Shown here one piece after another: positions 1-11,500 of a stretch of DNA of 64,000 nt. Origin of the DNA: Nemopilema nomurai (lineage: Eukaryota; Cnidaria; Scyphozoa; Rhizostomeae; Rhizostomatidae); contig ML133461.1 of NCBI GenBank assembly GCA_003864495.1, positions 1,332,414 through 1,396,413 on the forward strand, written 5' to 3'. The notes below the pieces were generated by a model. The model did not search any database and was not told the origin of the DNA. It worked only from the letters and a program-made list of their open reading frames with translations. The stretch's first letter is position 1. Each line of letters begins with the position of its first letter. The translations under genes were made by a program, and so were the position numbers.

Positions 1-370
1 TGGCTTAGAATCCTTGATTTTGTCTCAAAAGCGCCTGACGCCCCCTTGCATCCAGCCCTGATATTGCCTATCTAGTGACACTAAAACTGGTGTTTATCAA
101 GTATTTGTTGATCTTACATCCAATGCTGCTAATAAAGTCAGTTCAAATCACATTGACTTCTCTAATCAACAAGCGTTATGTTTATATTCCTACATACAAT
201 AACCTTTGGTATTGGAAGTAGCTTTGAGCGTGAAGTTCATCATACCTAGCATGCATCTCAACACCCAGTTGGTCTTTTTTTATGGAGAGCGTATGAATTC
301 CTTTATTCAGAGCTAGCAAGAAAACCTGAACCAAACAATCACTAGATTAATCCTCAAAGTTTCCTTGCAG

Positions 371-2662
371 AAAATACCATTTTAACAACAACTTCACAGC
401 CCCAGACCAAAGACCAGGATCCTGCAACAACAGGTGTAGAATTCAATGCCTGCCTTTTTATAATATGCTTATAAGAGACGTATTTTACCTTCTGAACTGG
501 TCAGGTATTTACAGTGTTGCTTTTCACTCCAAGAACAGTGTAAAACCAAACTTTCATAGATCACAGGCCACATAATTATCATTCCAGGATCTACAGTTAC
601 TAATAGATGTTCTTTGCTATAATGACATGACCTCCGTGGTAAAAAACATAGGTCACATACATGTTTCTGGTTAAAGACATAAGCTTTTGCTTTTGGCGGA
701 AAGAAAGTATAGAAATGAAACAAAAATGTATCTCAGGATAAAAATGACTGCCTCTACATACATTGAATCACTGTTACATTTAGAAATACCTCCTGTTTTT
801 TATGCTATCATCCACCTTCTAGCGAAAGCATTGGAGTTTGATCTTATACTTTCCATTGTGTTTTCATGCTATTTTAGGTTTTTTGTAAGCGGAGAACAAG
901 TTGATCATTAAGGGTTTTCGTTAAGCCCAAATGTCCTACCACGAAAGGTCGTATTCAAAATTATTGAAACATTGAGTCAATTACTACCGGAAACGTAAGG
1001 ATTGCGACATAAAATGGGCTTTATAAAGAATATAAATAAAAATCAAAGTGAAATAAATAAAAATCAATTCACAGTGGTTTTCTCCAAAAGAATTTCGACA
1101 AAAATGGGCCTATATTCGGCGTTTTCTTGAATTTAAAGGAAACAATCATTTCAATAAAAATTATCATCTGGTGTTTAGTACTAAATGCAGCATGATGCTA
1201 TGAATGTGGTAGTATGATGCAAGGAGCTTCCATAATATGCGTATAAGAGACGCCAACGAAAACCACGCATGCGCAACGACTGCATGACAGTGCTTTATCT
1301 CCCTACAGTGTGCATTCGCATACTTGTTGGGTTCTCCTCCTCAGCTCCCTCCCCTTAGGTGCGTGTATTTCCATTATGACTTACAATTCGGTGAAGAATG
1401 GCTTGTCCACTGTAAAGAAATATCTCATTGCAGGTCTCAAAACAACTTCCATGCCATCGACAACGACAACAACAAAAACAAAAACAACAACTCCCTATAC
1501 AAAAGGCAAGTATTAGCGATATAAGTAGGGCCCATCAAATTACCATTTACAGTTTTGTTAGATCTTACAAATCAATATGTTTGCAACCCGATGCTTGAAA
1601 TTTTTAAGGGAACTTCAATATAACAACACTGGATGCTGGACTCAATTTATCCAATGCGACAAACTTTACGACAACAGTTAACACCACTGAGGCCACAAAC
1701 TACACTTCCGACCAGCTCAACAGTACCAACTCGCTCAATGGGTCTTTGCAGATCGACGATGAAGGTAGGAAAGCAAATTATCATCATCTTAATTCCTTCA
1801 CCTTAAAGGAAGTGGAGGTAGGAACTACCAATAGAAGCCACAGTGCAACAAGCCGAATTAATTTATTCTCACCAAGAAGTTGTCGACTATCGCAACAATA
1901 TGGACTTTTTATTCGTCGTTGTTTTCATTATGAAATTCCACAACAAGCTGCGGTTTCCGAAGTCACAAAGAATTGATACTTAGTTGTAAAGCCTCTAAGT
2001 AAAGCAAAATGGTGAACACTCTTAAACTGGGCAACTGTTGGAGAATTCGTACCACATCCCAGTAGTCCTTTCCCAATGTCCTAGACATTTTTGTAATGAT
2101 GACTATTTTTGGAAAACCTTTGCCAACTTCTCCTGGCAGTCTTGAGTGGCTGTTTCATAGTTGGCATAAGAACACAAGATTTATCCCTATCTGCAACCAT
2201 ATTTTAATGGGCTGATCATCGGCGAAATGAAAAACTTTAAGGTTTATGGACTTGTAGCTAGGGCAACGTCATAGCTGAGTCTTGCATTTTTAACACTAGG
2301 CGAATCTGCAATGACGACACCGAGAGTTACAACGACAACAGCAGGAGCAACAACAACAACAGCAGAAACAGCAACAACAACAACAACAGCAACAGTGACT
2401 ACCACTCACCAGGGTAAGTAAGAGTAAATCATCTTTTAATACGCAGAGCAGGCTATTTTATAGTCGTTGAAGCGCCAGAATATTCGTGACCGGTGTCATA
2501 TCTTATTGCAGTTATCATCATCATAACTTTTATTCTTATCTTGAAAAGCATAAGATTGTACAATCGTTTTGAGATGGGTTTCTACCGACTGTGTTGCTCA
2601 ACCTCTATGGACAATCCGAGCCAAAGTTGTCTTATTCAACGTGCGGAGAACACGGAGCCAGG

Positions 2663-2703
<41 letters not shown>

Positions 2704-4844
2704 TTATCAAAGAATTTTCGGAAGAAGACACTTTACGTGTAAAGATTTTTTAATATTTATCTTTTTTGCATCCTATTGCCAGCAATCACAACTCAGTCGA
2801 CGACCTCAAAAGCAATATCAATATCAACAGCCCCGCAAGGTACTTTCTTTAATGAAAAATTTACTCTACTTGACACCTGCGCATGGGTTATTGGTAGCTT
2901 TATGATGGTGATCTTTCTCCTCTACCCCTCATCTGAATTTTTTTTAAATCACACAAGGAAGAATACCCCTATATAACTTTTCTCAGGACCACCAATATTC
3001 TCCTGATTCACCTTCAAAAAAGTCCACACAATCCCTTGGCATCCGCCCGTTTTCAATGAGGTAGAAATAGGCCATTGTCCTCATTTCTCAGAAAGAGAGC
3101 TCAATATCTTAATGCGCCAATCCTTATTCACAGGTAGCGAAAATCTACAATATATGTATGGACTTTAGAGTGCGTCATTTTTTTAAATCTTAGCTTTCCA
3201 TTGTTAATGCATATATATCTTGTAAAAGCATATAAAAGCTAATGCGTATAAAAGCATATTTGAATCAAAAGAACAGCCTTGCGACCTAGTTCATTTGAAA
3301 CGATTTTGCAAAGAGAAGGAGTAACTGCTTGTGAGCATTTTTGGTAATGTGTTTTAAAAATCGGAGCGTGAATAATGTCGGGTTTATGAGCATAAGAGAC
3401 AGAAATAAGCGAAGTTGTGGACATTTGGCAAAATATAACGCAGCACCGCCAGTCTGTCTTTGGGTGTTACTCTTTTGCAGAAACAACAACAGCAACGGAA
3501 GCGACGACATTGACAGATACAACGCCGTCAACCACTGCTAAAACGACCACAGAATATATTCGTGGTAAGGCCTTTCCATCATAAGGTCCAAGCCTTTTAT
3601 AAACATGGTTATAACGGCTTCATAATTAATCATACCGTAAATCCTCGAATTGGCCCCCCCCTCGAATAAGCCCCCACCCTAGAACTACAAATTTTCAATA
3701 AGCCCCCCCCCTCGAATAAGCCCCCCTTGATTTGTTGATATTTGACTCCTGAGGTTGCCTTTGACTTTATAGAATTACCACAAAAAGTTCTATTTTTGTT
3801 AATAATTTAATCGAATGTTACTTTATACTTAGGCTATCCTTTATATTATAAAAAGAAATAAATTTCAAAAATTATCTTTTTATGCGGAATGTTTTAGGAA
3901 ATTTTATAAGCCCCCCTCGAATAAGCCCCCATCAAAAAATATCAACAAAAAATAAGGCTTATTCGAGGACTTACGGTAGTAGAGACATGGCGACAAATTT
4001 TCAAGTGTCATTCAATGGCCTAGTTGTAATGAAAGATTTTTTAGTGTATTCTTTCCTTTCTTGTTGCCTTCCTTTTGTTAAAAACATTCACTCAACCGCG
4101 AAATCCTTCCAGAGGCAAACCTTGACTATCAAGATGGCATGTATGCATGGTTTAAGGTATTGACGGGTGGTTGCAGCAGTTACAAGGCTTTCAAATTACA
4201 GCGTAACTTATGGACAAAAAACGAAGACGATTTGGTTGTTGGATCATTATGTAGAAATGTCCCTTACTTGTTTACCCAGGGGCGCATCTAAGGGGCGGGG
4301 GGTTGTGGGGGTTACAACCCTGCCATTTTTGGCAAGGAAGTGAATTTTGCCCTATTCCAATGGAAATCCAATGTCTTTATGCTCCATTTCTACCACGAAA
4401 CCCCTGCCCTTAAAATATCCTAGTTGCGCCCTTGATACCTACAAGTATAGTCGGAGCATTCATAGGTATTTATAAGCGACTGCGTACATGCATATACCAA
4501 AATTCACTATCTCTCTATATCGACTGTACACATCGTAGTAGAAGAATGACTCAGCTATGTAGCGCGGCATGTTTTCCATCTGAGATTTGTTTGGTTTAGA
4601 TTGCAAGGATACACTGCAAGGCAGAGAGTACCGCGGCAGTGTCTCGGTCACTGTGAGCGGAGCCACGTGCCAGAGATGGGACAGCCAAGTGCCGCACTTT
4701 CATAGACTGGACCCTTCAACTTTTCCTAGTGCTGGCCTTGGAGGCAACGAGTGCCGGAACCCAGACGGAGAGCCTTCAGGTCCATGGTGCTATACAACGG
4801 ACGAGAATATTCGCTGGGAGTATTGTAACATTCCGATGTGCTAG
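371..4844 (+). CDS. Thr-rich, kringle-ended secreted or surface protein (5' end not found)
   Basis: Seven exons can be read: 371-433, 1434-1505, 1609-1764, 2300-2413, 2783-2839, 3481-3564 and 4600-4844. The first six encode almost only Thr, Ser, Ala, Pro and Asn-X-Thr/Ser sites, as in an O-glycosylated mucin-like stalk; 1609-1764 carries several N-glycosylation sequons. The last exon encodes one complete kringle: Cys in the order DCKD, ATCQRW, NECRNPDG, PWCYTT, EYCNIPMC (six Cys), with the usual RNPDG and PWCYT signatures. Every internal exon is a multiple of three and begins and ends in phase 1, so any can be skipped without a frameshift. The kringle ends with an in-frame TAG at 4842-4844; the same bases overlap a GTAAGT donor at 4844, so continuation past TAG is possible. 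No signal peptide or start is visible, and the beginning probably lies left of the window. Kringles bind ligands in extracellular proteins; the specific role is unknown. Confidence 0.7.
2512..2753 (+). CDS. Possible alternative terminal exon of the Thr-rich gene
   Basis: A good acceptor (TCTTATTGCAG, ending at 2511) opens a phase-1 reading frame compatible with the donor of the Thr-rich exon ending at 2413. It encodes a short hydrophobic run (VIIIITFILIL), a basic segment, two adjacent Cys, then an Arg-Glu repeat made by the (GA)n microsatellite at 2665-2700, and stops at 2751-2753. It could give a membrane-anchored or differently tailed isoform. The hydrophobic run is short for a membrane helix and the tail is partly microsatellite, so this may be chance. 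Confidence 0.25.
2665..2700. repeat. (GA)n microsatellite
   Basis: Eighteen uninterrupted GA units. It lies inside the open frame 2512-2753, where it would encode alternating Arg and Glu. Confidence 0.97.
3635..3976. mobile_element. TA-flanked MITE, Tc1/mariner-like
   Basis: The ends are near-perfect inverted repeats of about 20 bp. The left end reads CCGTAAATCCTCGAAT and the right end, reverse-complemented, CCGTAAGTCCTCGAAT. Each is flanked by TA (3633-3634 and 3977-3978), the target duplication of Tc1/mariner elements. The inside carries direct copies of a CTCGAATAAGCCCCC motif and no coding frame. It sits in the intron before the kringle exon. Confidence 0.85.
4277..4434. mobile_element. 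Short hAT-like MITE (candidate)
   Basis: The left end CAGGGGCGCATCTA matches the reverse complement of the right end (CAAGGGCGCAACTA) at 12 of 14 bases. CAGGGGCG-type ends are common in hAT elements. No clean 8-bp target duplication is visible, so the element is old or the borders are slightly off. It lies in the intron just before the kringle exon. Confidence 0.5.
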
Positions 4845-6031
4845 TAAGTTCGAGCTCTGATTCAAGGAACAAATTAAGAGTCTCCTAGGTTAACCAAGCT
4901 AGCATGATTCCACAATCCTTGACTTAACAACAGCCTGCATTGAAGAAAATAAATGGACATGCACATATGTAGAACGTACTTGTTATGCCTGTTCTGACAA
5001 CCTGCTCTTGGTACGAAATGGTGTTCAGAAGAAGCTAATCAAGATTCGCTATTGTATAATCTATGTTGACTGACTTCAAACAAAATTAGTAGTCTGGCAA
5101 TTAATTTCTGAGCAATAGAAAAGTGCGAATCTATGAGATGATGTTAGCTCGGAGATTTCAAAACTCGATAAAAAACTCACAAGACGCGTCTCTAAGTTCA
5201 TTTGGATAACTCCCACTTGAAAAATGTTGCTCGCAATAAACGTTTAATATCTTGAAATTCTAATACTACTTTGGACAACTTGGCATTACATTTATGACTT
5301 ACCAGAATACAATTTGATACAAAACGTTTGATTTTCTCCTTTTTGAGATTTGGAATTCGTTATTAAAAGATCCCATAATTACTTATTGGTAAAAAGTTAA
5401 AAAAGAATAGGCTGCAAATTTGAATATATTCAAGAAAAAGAGTAGTAAAATGCTTGCTCACTCATGTTAGCAAAAGGCCATGAGCCAGAGAGAGCTAGAG
5501 TAATAAGGCACCGGTGTCTTGAAAATGGCTTGAAAGCAATTTTTAATTGGCTTTTATTAATAAAAAGCATTAATTGGCAGAATGTGATCAATTTTCCACA
5601 TTGGACTACAACAATGTTAAGAAACTTCCTTTATCCAAGTGGGAGGGGGGAGGCCAAAATGTGAAGATTATAAAAGGGCTTAGTAAAGGCAGACACCCCT
5701 AAATATTCTTGTCAGAAAATCATATTTAGGGACCTACTAAGCAACATAAATTACAGAATATCTTAATTCTCTCCACACGTAAAATTCTTTCTATTTCTTT
5801 CTACATGGCCTTAATAATATTTTGCTCTAGAAAAAAGTGAGGGAGCCATGCCCCCTGGTTTTGCCAGCCCTGGGTTAGTAATACCAAAAGATATTACGCA
5901 TATAGATTAAAGATTTTGTCTTGCAGAATTTATATACACTACAATTATTTACAATGCTGATTGTTGATAGTTTCCAATTCCATTTGAAAACAACTTAATA
6001 AGTAAGCTACTTGCTATTTAAGAATTCTTAC
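4845..6031. other. Intergenic or 3' intron DNA
   Basis: No convincing exon on either strand. It should hold the 3' untranslated region of the kringle gene and the missing last exon or exons of the - strand gene at 6032-8380. I found no acceptor that continues that protein convincingly. Confidence 0.5.
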
Positions 6032-8380
6032 AGTTTCCAGTCCAGTTTCATCTGCCAGTAAGTTCTCAACACGCATTCTCTAGAAGGGCAAAATGCAAAA
6101 TGGTAGAAAAAACTTTGCATTGAGACTATAGAAAGCTGCATAACACAATTATCTTCTGAGTGGAAAACCCAGCAATCGGCCTTTCTGCACTGATTCTAGT
6201 AATGCTTGTAAAATATATGATAATAATTATTTTCTCAAAGTTGGGGATGCTTAAAGTATGGATGGTAAATCATTGCATTGTCCTTGTAGAAATAAAAAGA
6301 GAAAAAATGTATCATGTAAACATAGTGAAAATGATATCAAAACGATTACCAGAATATTGGCGTTAAGTTAACTATTATCATAAAAATTCAATTACCTAAT
6401 AATCTATTAATTAAATAAATTTTACCTCATCTTTTCCTAAAATGTCTCTGACTTCAATTGCTTTTGGATAAGCAGGTAAGAGTGTTTGTAGTCGCATTGC
6501 TTTGATAGCAGTTGGCTGGCATGAAATCAAATGATCTACCTCTTCAGCCTGTGAATGCAATAACATGACTGTTATAGGACTTATGCTATTGCCTAAGAGC
6601 TATCGATATTCATTCATTATACATTATGATCAATGTTGTTGGTGAAAGAACAGCTAATGGTTGCTTCATGGAAAAAATTAGCTGCTCTGGTGATGTTTTA
6701 TAATTCTAGCAGACACTATGAAAAGTTAATCTCAGAGATAAATATGGAAGCTGATGTGCTGCTGGTCATATTTATTCAAATCCAAGCCACAGAAGTGTAT
6801 ATGGATTAACTGAAAACACCAACCATCAATAAAGTGTATCACACCCAAACTATGCACACACATTGACCTGAATTGAAAACGCTACAAGTGCAATAAATAA
6901 TAACTAAGTAAACTTACTCTATTTTTTTCATATCTCAGTCGCAAAAGTCGAGCTCTGTTTCTGGCCTCTGCAGCCCTAAAAGATTTAAGGTGTTGATGAG
7001 TAACCTTGAAAGATAGCAGGAAACAGAGTGAAACAATATTAAAACTTATACTTATAACTTACAGAAAACAACACCATGAAAAGGAGTTCAGCAACAATGA
7101 CATTATTGGCAAGCCTGCGGCTGATTCCTTAACATGTTATCAAGGGATAAATTTAAGTTAAGGCATGCAATTAGTTTGCATTTATGTAAAATTCTTCCTG
7201 CCATGACAAATTTGATCAAGCATTTATGCTCTATTCTGTTCCATTTTAATCCAACATTGCAGAACCAATGCTTTATCCTTTCGCTATGACACTAAGCTTA
7301 TGCCAAATAATTGTTCTGGAAACTGCCAAACAGTAAAATAGGATGCTGCTACTCATTTCTACTCACTTTAATTGACCAATGAGTTGTTCGTGCCTTTGAG
7401 CTTCCAATAGCTCCTGCGTTGGTGGTGGAGCATAAAGCCTTAAAACAAATTTTTTAATTGCATTTCTGTCAACAATGATCATTTATAGCTATTTTAAATA
7501 CTGCAACTGCTTTAAAAAAATAGCAAACATCTCTTAGTGAAAAAGAAGCTTTCATAGTCTGAACTAGATATTGACAATTTACACGTTGGTGAGAAAATGT
7601 AAGTAATTATCTGGTATTTCATAATTTGATTTGGTCTAGTGTTATACAGCCAAACAGGAAACCAAGATGATAAGATGCTGGTCTAAACTACCTTTTCATT
7701 TCCTTTTTTACATCTGCAATTCTCTTCCTGCTTGCATTTATTCCATGCATCGCATCCTTTGTGGGCTCTTCATACTAAATAATTACAAAAACATTAAAAT
7801 AAATATATAAATCTAGATGATTACTCATTGTTCACCAGAAGCAAAACTGAATAAAACATGATTATTACAAATTTAAGTTTTGTCAGCTTTTACTTATTTT
7901 CAAGCATTGCTCTGAGGTGTGTTTCTACATACTCTGAGGTGCGTGGAATAACATGAGAATAAAAATTAGCTACTGCCTTATTAGAAAATATGAATCACAA
8001 CTGAATTACAACACTTTTATGATTAAATAACTTTTCCTACTTACAGCTAAATATCTACTCCGCAACTGAGGATGTAGTTTCTGCACTTCTTTTTTACTCA
8101 GCTGCTTCCAGTTCCTTGGGTTAGCTTTCCCTTCATCGTTATCATATGATTTTTTCTTCTTTTCCCCTCGAGAGGAGTCCTAGAAGATATTGTTATTATC
8201 ATTACTACCACGTATCAGATAAACAACAAAACGCTGCTTCTATGCCTGTCGCTTATCACCTAACGGAAAATTGCGGGATCGAGAGATCTGGACTCGCAGA
8301 ATGTTATTGAATCTTTGGCTTTATCTTCACAATACGCTGAACTTCTTTTTTCAATTTCCACATACCTTTCTCTCTGCCAT
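6032..8380 (-). CDS. Unnamed Lys/Arg-rich helical protein (3' end not found)
   Basis: Seven phase-consistent exons on the minus strand: 8366-8380 (ATG at 8380-8378, encoding MAERK), 8045-8179, 7692-7774, 7367-7438, 6918-6975, 6426-6548 and 6032-6079. Together they encode 178 residues. All junctions use GT-AG, and the phases 0,0,2,2,0,0,0 fit without a stop. The N-terminal part is rich in Lys and Glu. A middle segment (EAQRHEQLIGQLKAAEARN and following) looks helical and possibly coiled-coil, and is followed by a Leu-rich part containing LISCQPTAIKAMRLQTLLP. No enzyme motif, signal peptide or membrane segment is visible. I do not recognise the family. The spliced composition and clean phases argue for a real conserved gene. 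The start codon faces HDDC2, with 192 bp between the two ATGs. Confidence 0.7.
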
Positions 8381-8572
8381 GGTCTACTGTTTCATTCTTT
8401 TCCAAATCTAAACGCCATAATCGCTACCGTCATTACTATCATGTTGTTTAGACAGTCATGGAAACGTCCCTGGGGAGCGAACCGCGAGCCTCCGTTTGGA
8501 AGAATTCAAAGCGAGATCTATGCCTAATGGCGGGAATGCTCGTGTATCCTTCTTTTTATTTTGACAGACAAA
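8381..8572. promoter_or_regulatory. Divergent promoter region
   Basis: The 192 bp between the start codon of the unnamed - strand gene and that of HDDC2 must hold both transcription starts, unless 5' untranslated exons lie elsewhere. No TATA box is obvious. Shared head-to-head promoters are common for housekeeping genes. Confidence 0.6.
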
Positions 8573-11500
8573 ATGAGCAGTTCTAGCATTTTAGAGTTTC
8601 TTATGCTAGTTGGCAATTTGAAGGTAAGTTTTTCTGATATGAAATTGGTAGAATTCCTTTCCATGCCCTACTTGTGCCAGTAAAAATCAAAATAAACGAG
8701 TGATGTACGTTTATTCCTTAAGGATAAACGTCTCTGACACAATATTTGGTATTCTTTCCCTAAAAACAAAACTATTTACAGAACCAGAATAAATTATACA
8801 TCATTTGATGCACAAGCATGTGTGGATTCAAACCATATAAAACAATGGCCAATACTGTTTACTGGAACTTTGCAGAGAAACTATATTCCTTAAGAATGAG
8901 TGTACCACAAAAGCTTTTTTGTACCCTTGCGTTTGAGGTACCGAAATCTGACTTGTATCAGCAGAAAGCGCAGATCCTAAAGCATGTTACCGATTTTTGA
9001 AATTCCTCTTCCCCTTAAAATTATATCCTGGCGAAAATTGGCAAACGGTTTTCATTCCCTCTTATAGCTGTATTAAGCTATTAAAGACTTACCTCAGGAA
9101 ATACAAGAATTTAGATACACACTTGTACTAACCAATTGTTGAGCCATTTGATTTGTTCCTTTGATTGGCGCCTTTATCAAGTTTGGTATCATTGTGTGCA
9201 TTGAAAGTTTGGCTACTTGAATTAGAAAAAATTAAAAAATTAATGTTTTCATCCAGAAAACATTTATCATAACTTAAAGTGCTACCTAATCATTTTGCAC
9301 AAGCCCTAATTTTGAAAAAATAATAATAATTTTTTTATTCAATCACAGAGAGTAAAAAGAACTGGCTGGGTCAATCATAGCGTGAAGGAACCAGAAAGTG
9401 TTGCAGACCACATGTACCGGATGGCAATCATGACGTTTTTGTTGAACAAGGCGTCAGATGCAATCAACACTGAACGGTTAGGTACATTCAGTAACTGACA
9501 TTAGCTTATGCTCCATTCCTCCCTGTTGGCATATCCAATCAATTATTTAAGAATTATTCAATCAGAATGTTAATAATTGTCGCTACAGGAACAAAAAAGG
9601 AACTTTTCTACACTAATTTATGTCTCAAAACACTTTGCAGTTTCAATCACTTTAAACCATGGCTTTTTGCAGTCCAAATAATTTTTTTCTGTAGCTCTTG
9701 ATCACCCACTCCTTCACTACTTTGTATGTTTTAAACTTTATATTACCAAATCACAATTATCCAGGACTGTATCAACACTGTGGTGTATTCATGGATGTCT
9801 GTGCCATTTCTTTCCATTCAGGTGCCTGAAGCTGGCCATTGTGCATGACCTAGCAGAGTGTATTGTCGGGGACATCACACCAAGTGACCCCATGGGAACA
9901 GAGGAAAAGCACAGAAGAGAGAAGGTAGAAACCTGGCGTAATCTCATTTTCTTTTCTTATGTATATACAAAGTGTTAAATCTCCTAAAGTATTCAAAGTA
10001 TTCAAAGTAAAAAGTATTCATTTTGTTATTTGATTCAGTGTTGATATGTATTCATTCTAACATCACCAACGCCAAAATCTTAACCAAAATAGATTATTCT
10101 TTTGAGCAGGTTGTCTGTTTTCATTTATAGGAAGCCATGAACCATTTAGCAAGCCTTGTAGACTGTCAGGTAAGTTATGTTGATTGTTTCTATCTTTTAA
10201 AACTGCTTGTCGTCAATATTAATGCATGTAAAAGTCAAGATCTACAATTTCTTTTGACCTTCACCTAACCAACTTACAAGAAAATAATGAATTTTGCAAC
10301 TTAGCAATATTCATTTGGAATTAGCTTTTCATTTAAAAAGATATTACAAAACTTTTACCTAAGCAGAAGTAGAGACTTTTCCACCATTATGTTTTTTCTT
10401 TCCAGGTTGGGAAAGAGTTGTTGGAGCTGTATGAGGTACATTCATCTCTTTGATATTTTATCTTTAATAGCCACAATTGCATATCATGCTTCATCTGCAT
10501 ATAAAGTTTTGAAATTTAAAGGAAAAAAGTTGTTGATGCCTAACCTCTAGAGCAAACTGTTTTTTAACTGTGTGATATTCATCAAAAAGTTTTATTTAAA
10601 TAATCTAACTTCCTTAAATAATCCAAAAACATCTGAATAATCCTTTGTTTTCATTTTCTATTCTTATTCAAATTTGAATTCTAATTTAGGCCATCTATTT
10701 TAATTATGGTTGTGTTTTGATTGAAGCCTTTTTAATAGCGGAGAAATACTTCTGTGTGATTTTTTATGATTGTGTTTCAGGTGGCAGTTATTTGCATATA
10801 ATATTAATACTTGGCTTTAGTTTGTATTTGAATATGATGATGATCTTTACAAAGTAACTGTCATTATCTTATCTAAGGAGTATGAAAGCCAATTGACAAT
10901 TGAAGCAAAAACAGTTAAAGATCTTGATCGCTTTGAAATGATTTTACAAGCATTTGAATATGAAAAAGGTAAGGATGTTCTTTTTGTCCAGAACTTCCTT
11001 TAGAGACTATAGTCAATTATGTTAAAACTGTGGTACTTGATGTTGCTTAAGATTACGGTAAACGTTTTGAACACGAAATTTGGTTTTTCCTTCCTAAAGG
11101 CCAAACTGTTCATGGAATCTGGGTAAACTATATATCATTTGAAGCACAAGATTGTCCAGCCAGATATCCAGCCAGATCAAAATTATTAGCAAATAATGTT
11201 AAATGATATTTTCCAAGCGAATTTATTGCTCAAAAGAGTGTACCACCTTCAAAAGCTATTTTGTACCCTTGCGTTTGAGGCAGCAAAATCTGACTTATAC
11301 CAGCAGGAAATGCAGATCCTAAGCTACCAAAGTGTCTCAGATTTTTTTAATCCATTCTCTTCTTGAAACTTTACCTGTCAAAATGGGCAAACAATTTTTC
11401 CACCCTCCCACACCTGTATTTGTGTATAAAAGACGGACAGGAGCAAATAAAATATTTTGATACACATTTTGTTTGCCCAATGACTGCCCTGGCCGTTTGC

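Noticed and set aside
1304..1360. Possible phase-1 exon after TCCCTACAG
   Set aside because: Reaches a stop after 17 codons, is not Thr-rich, and has no matching donor.
5464..5664. + strand frame and a candidate - strand terminal exon near 5440-5500
   Set aside because: The acceptor gave only a short peptide with no similarity to the end of the unnamed - strand gene.
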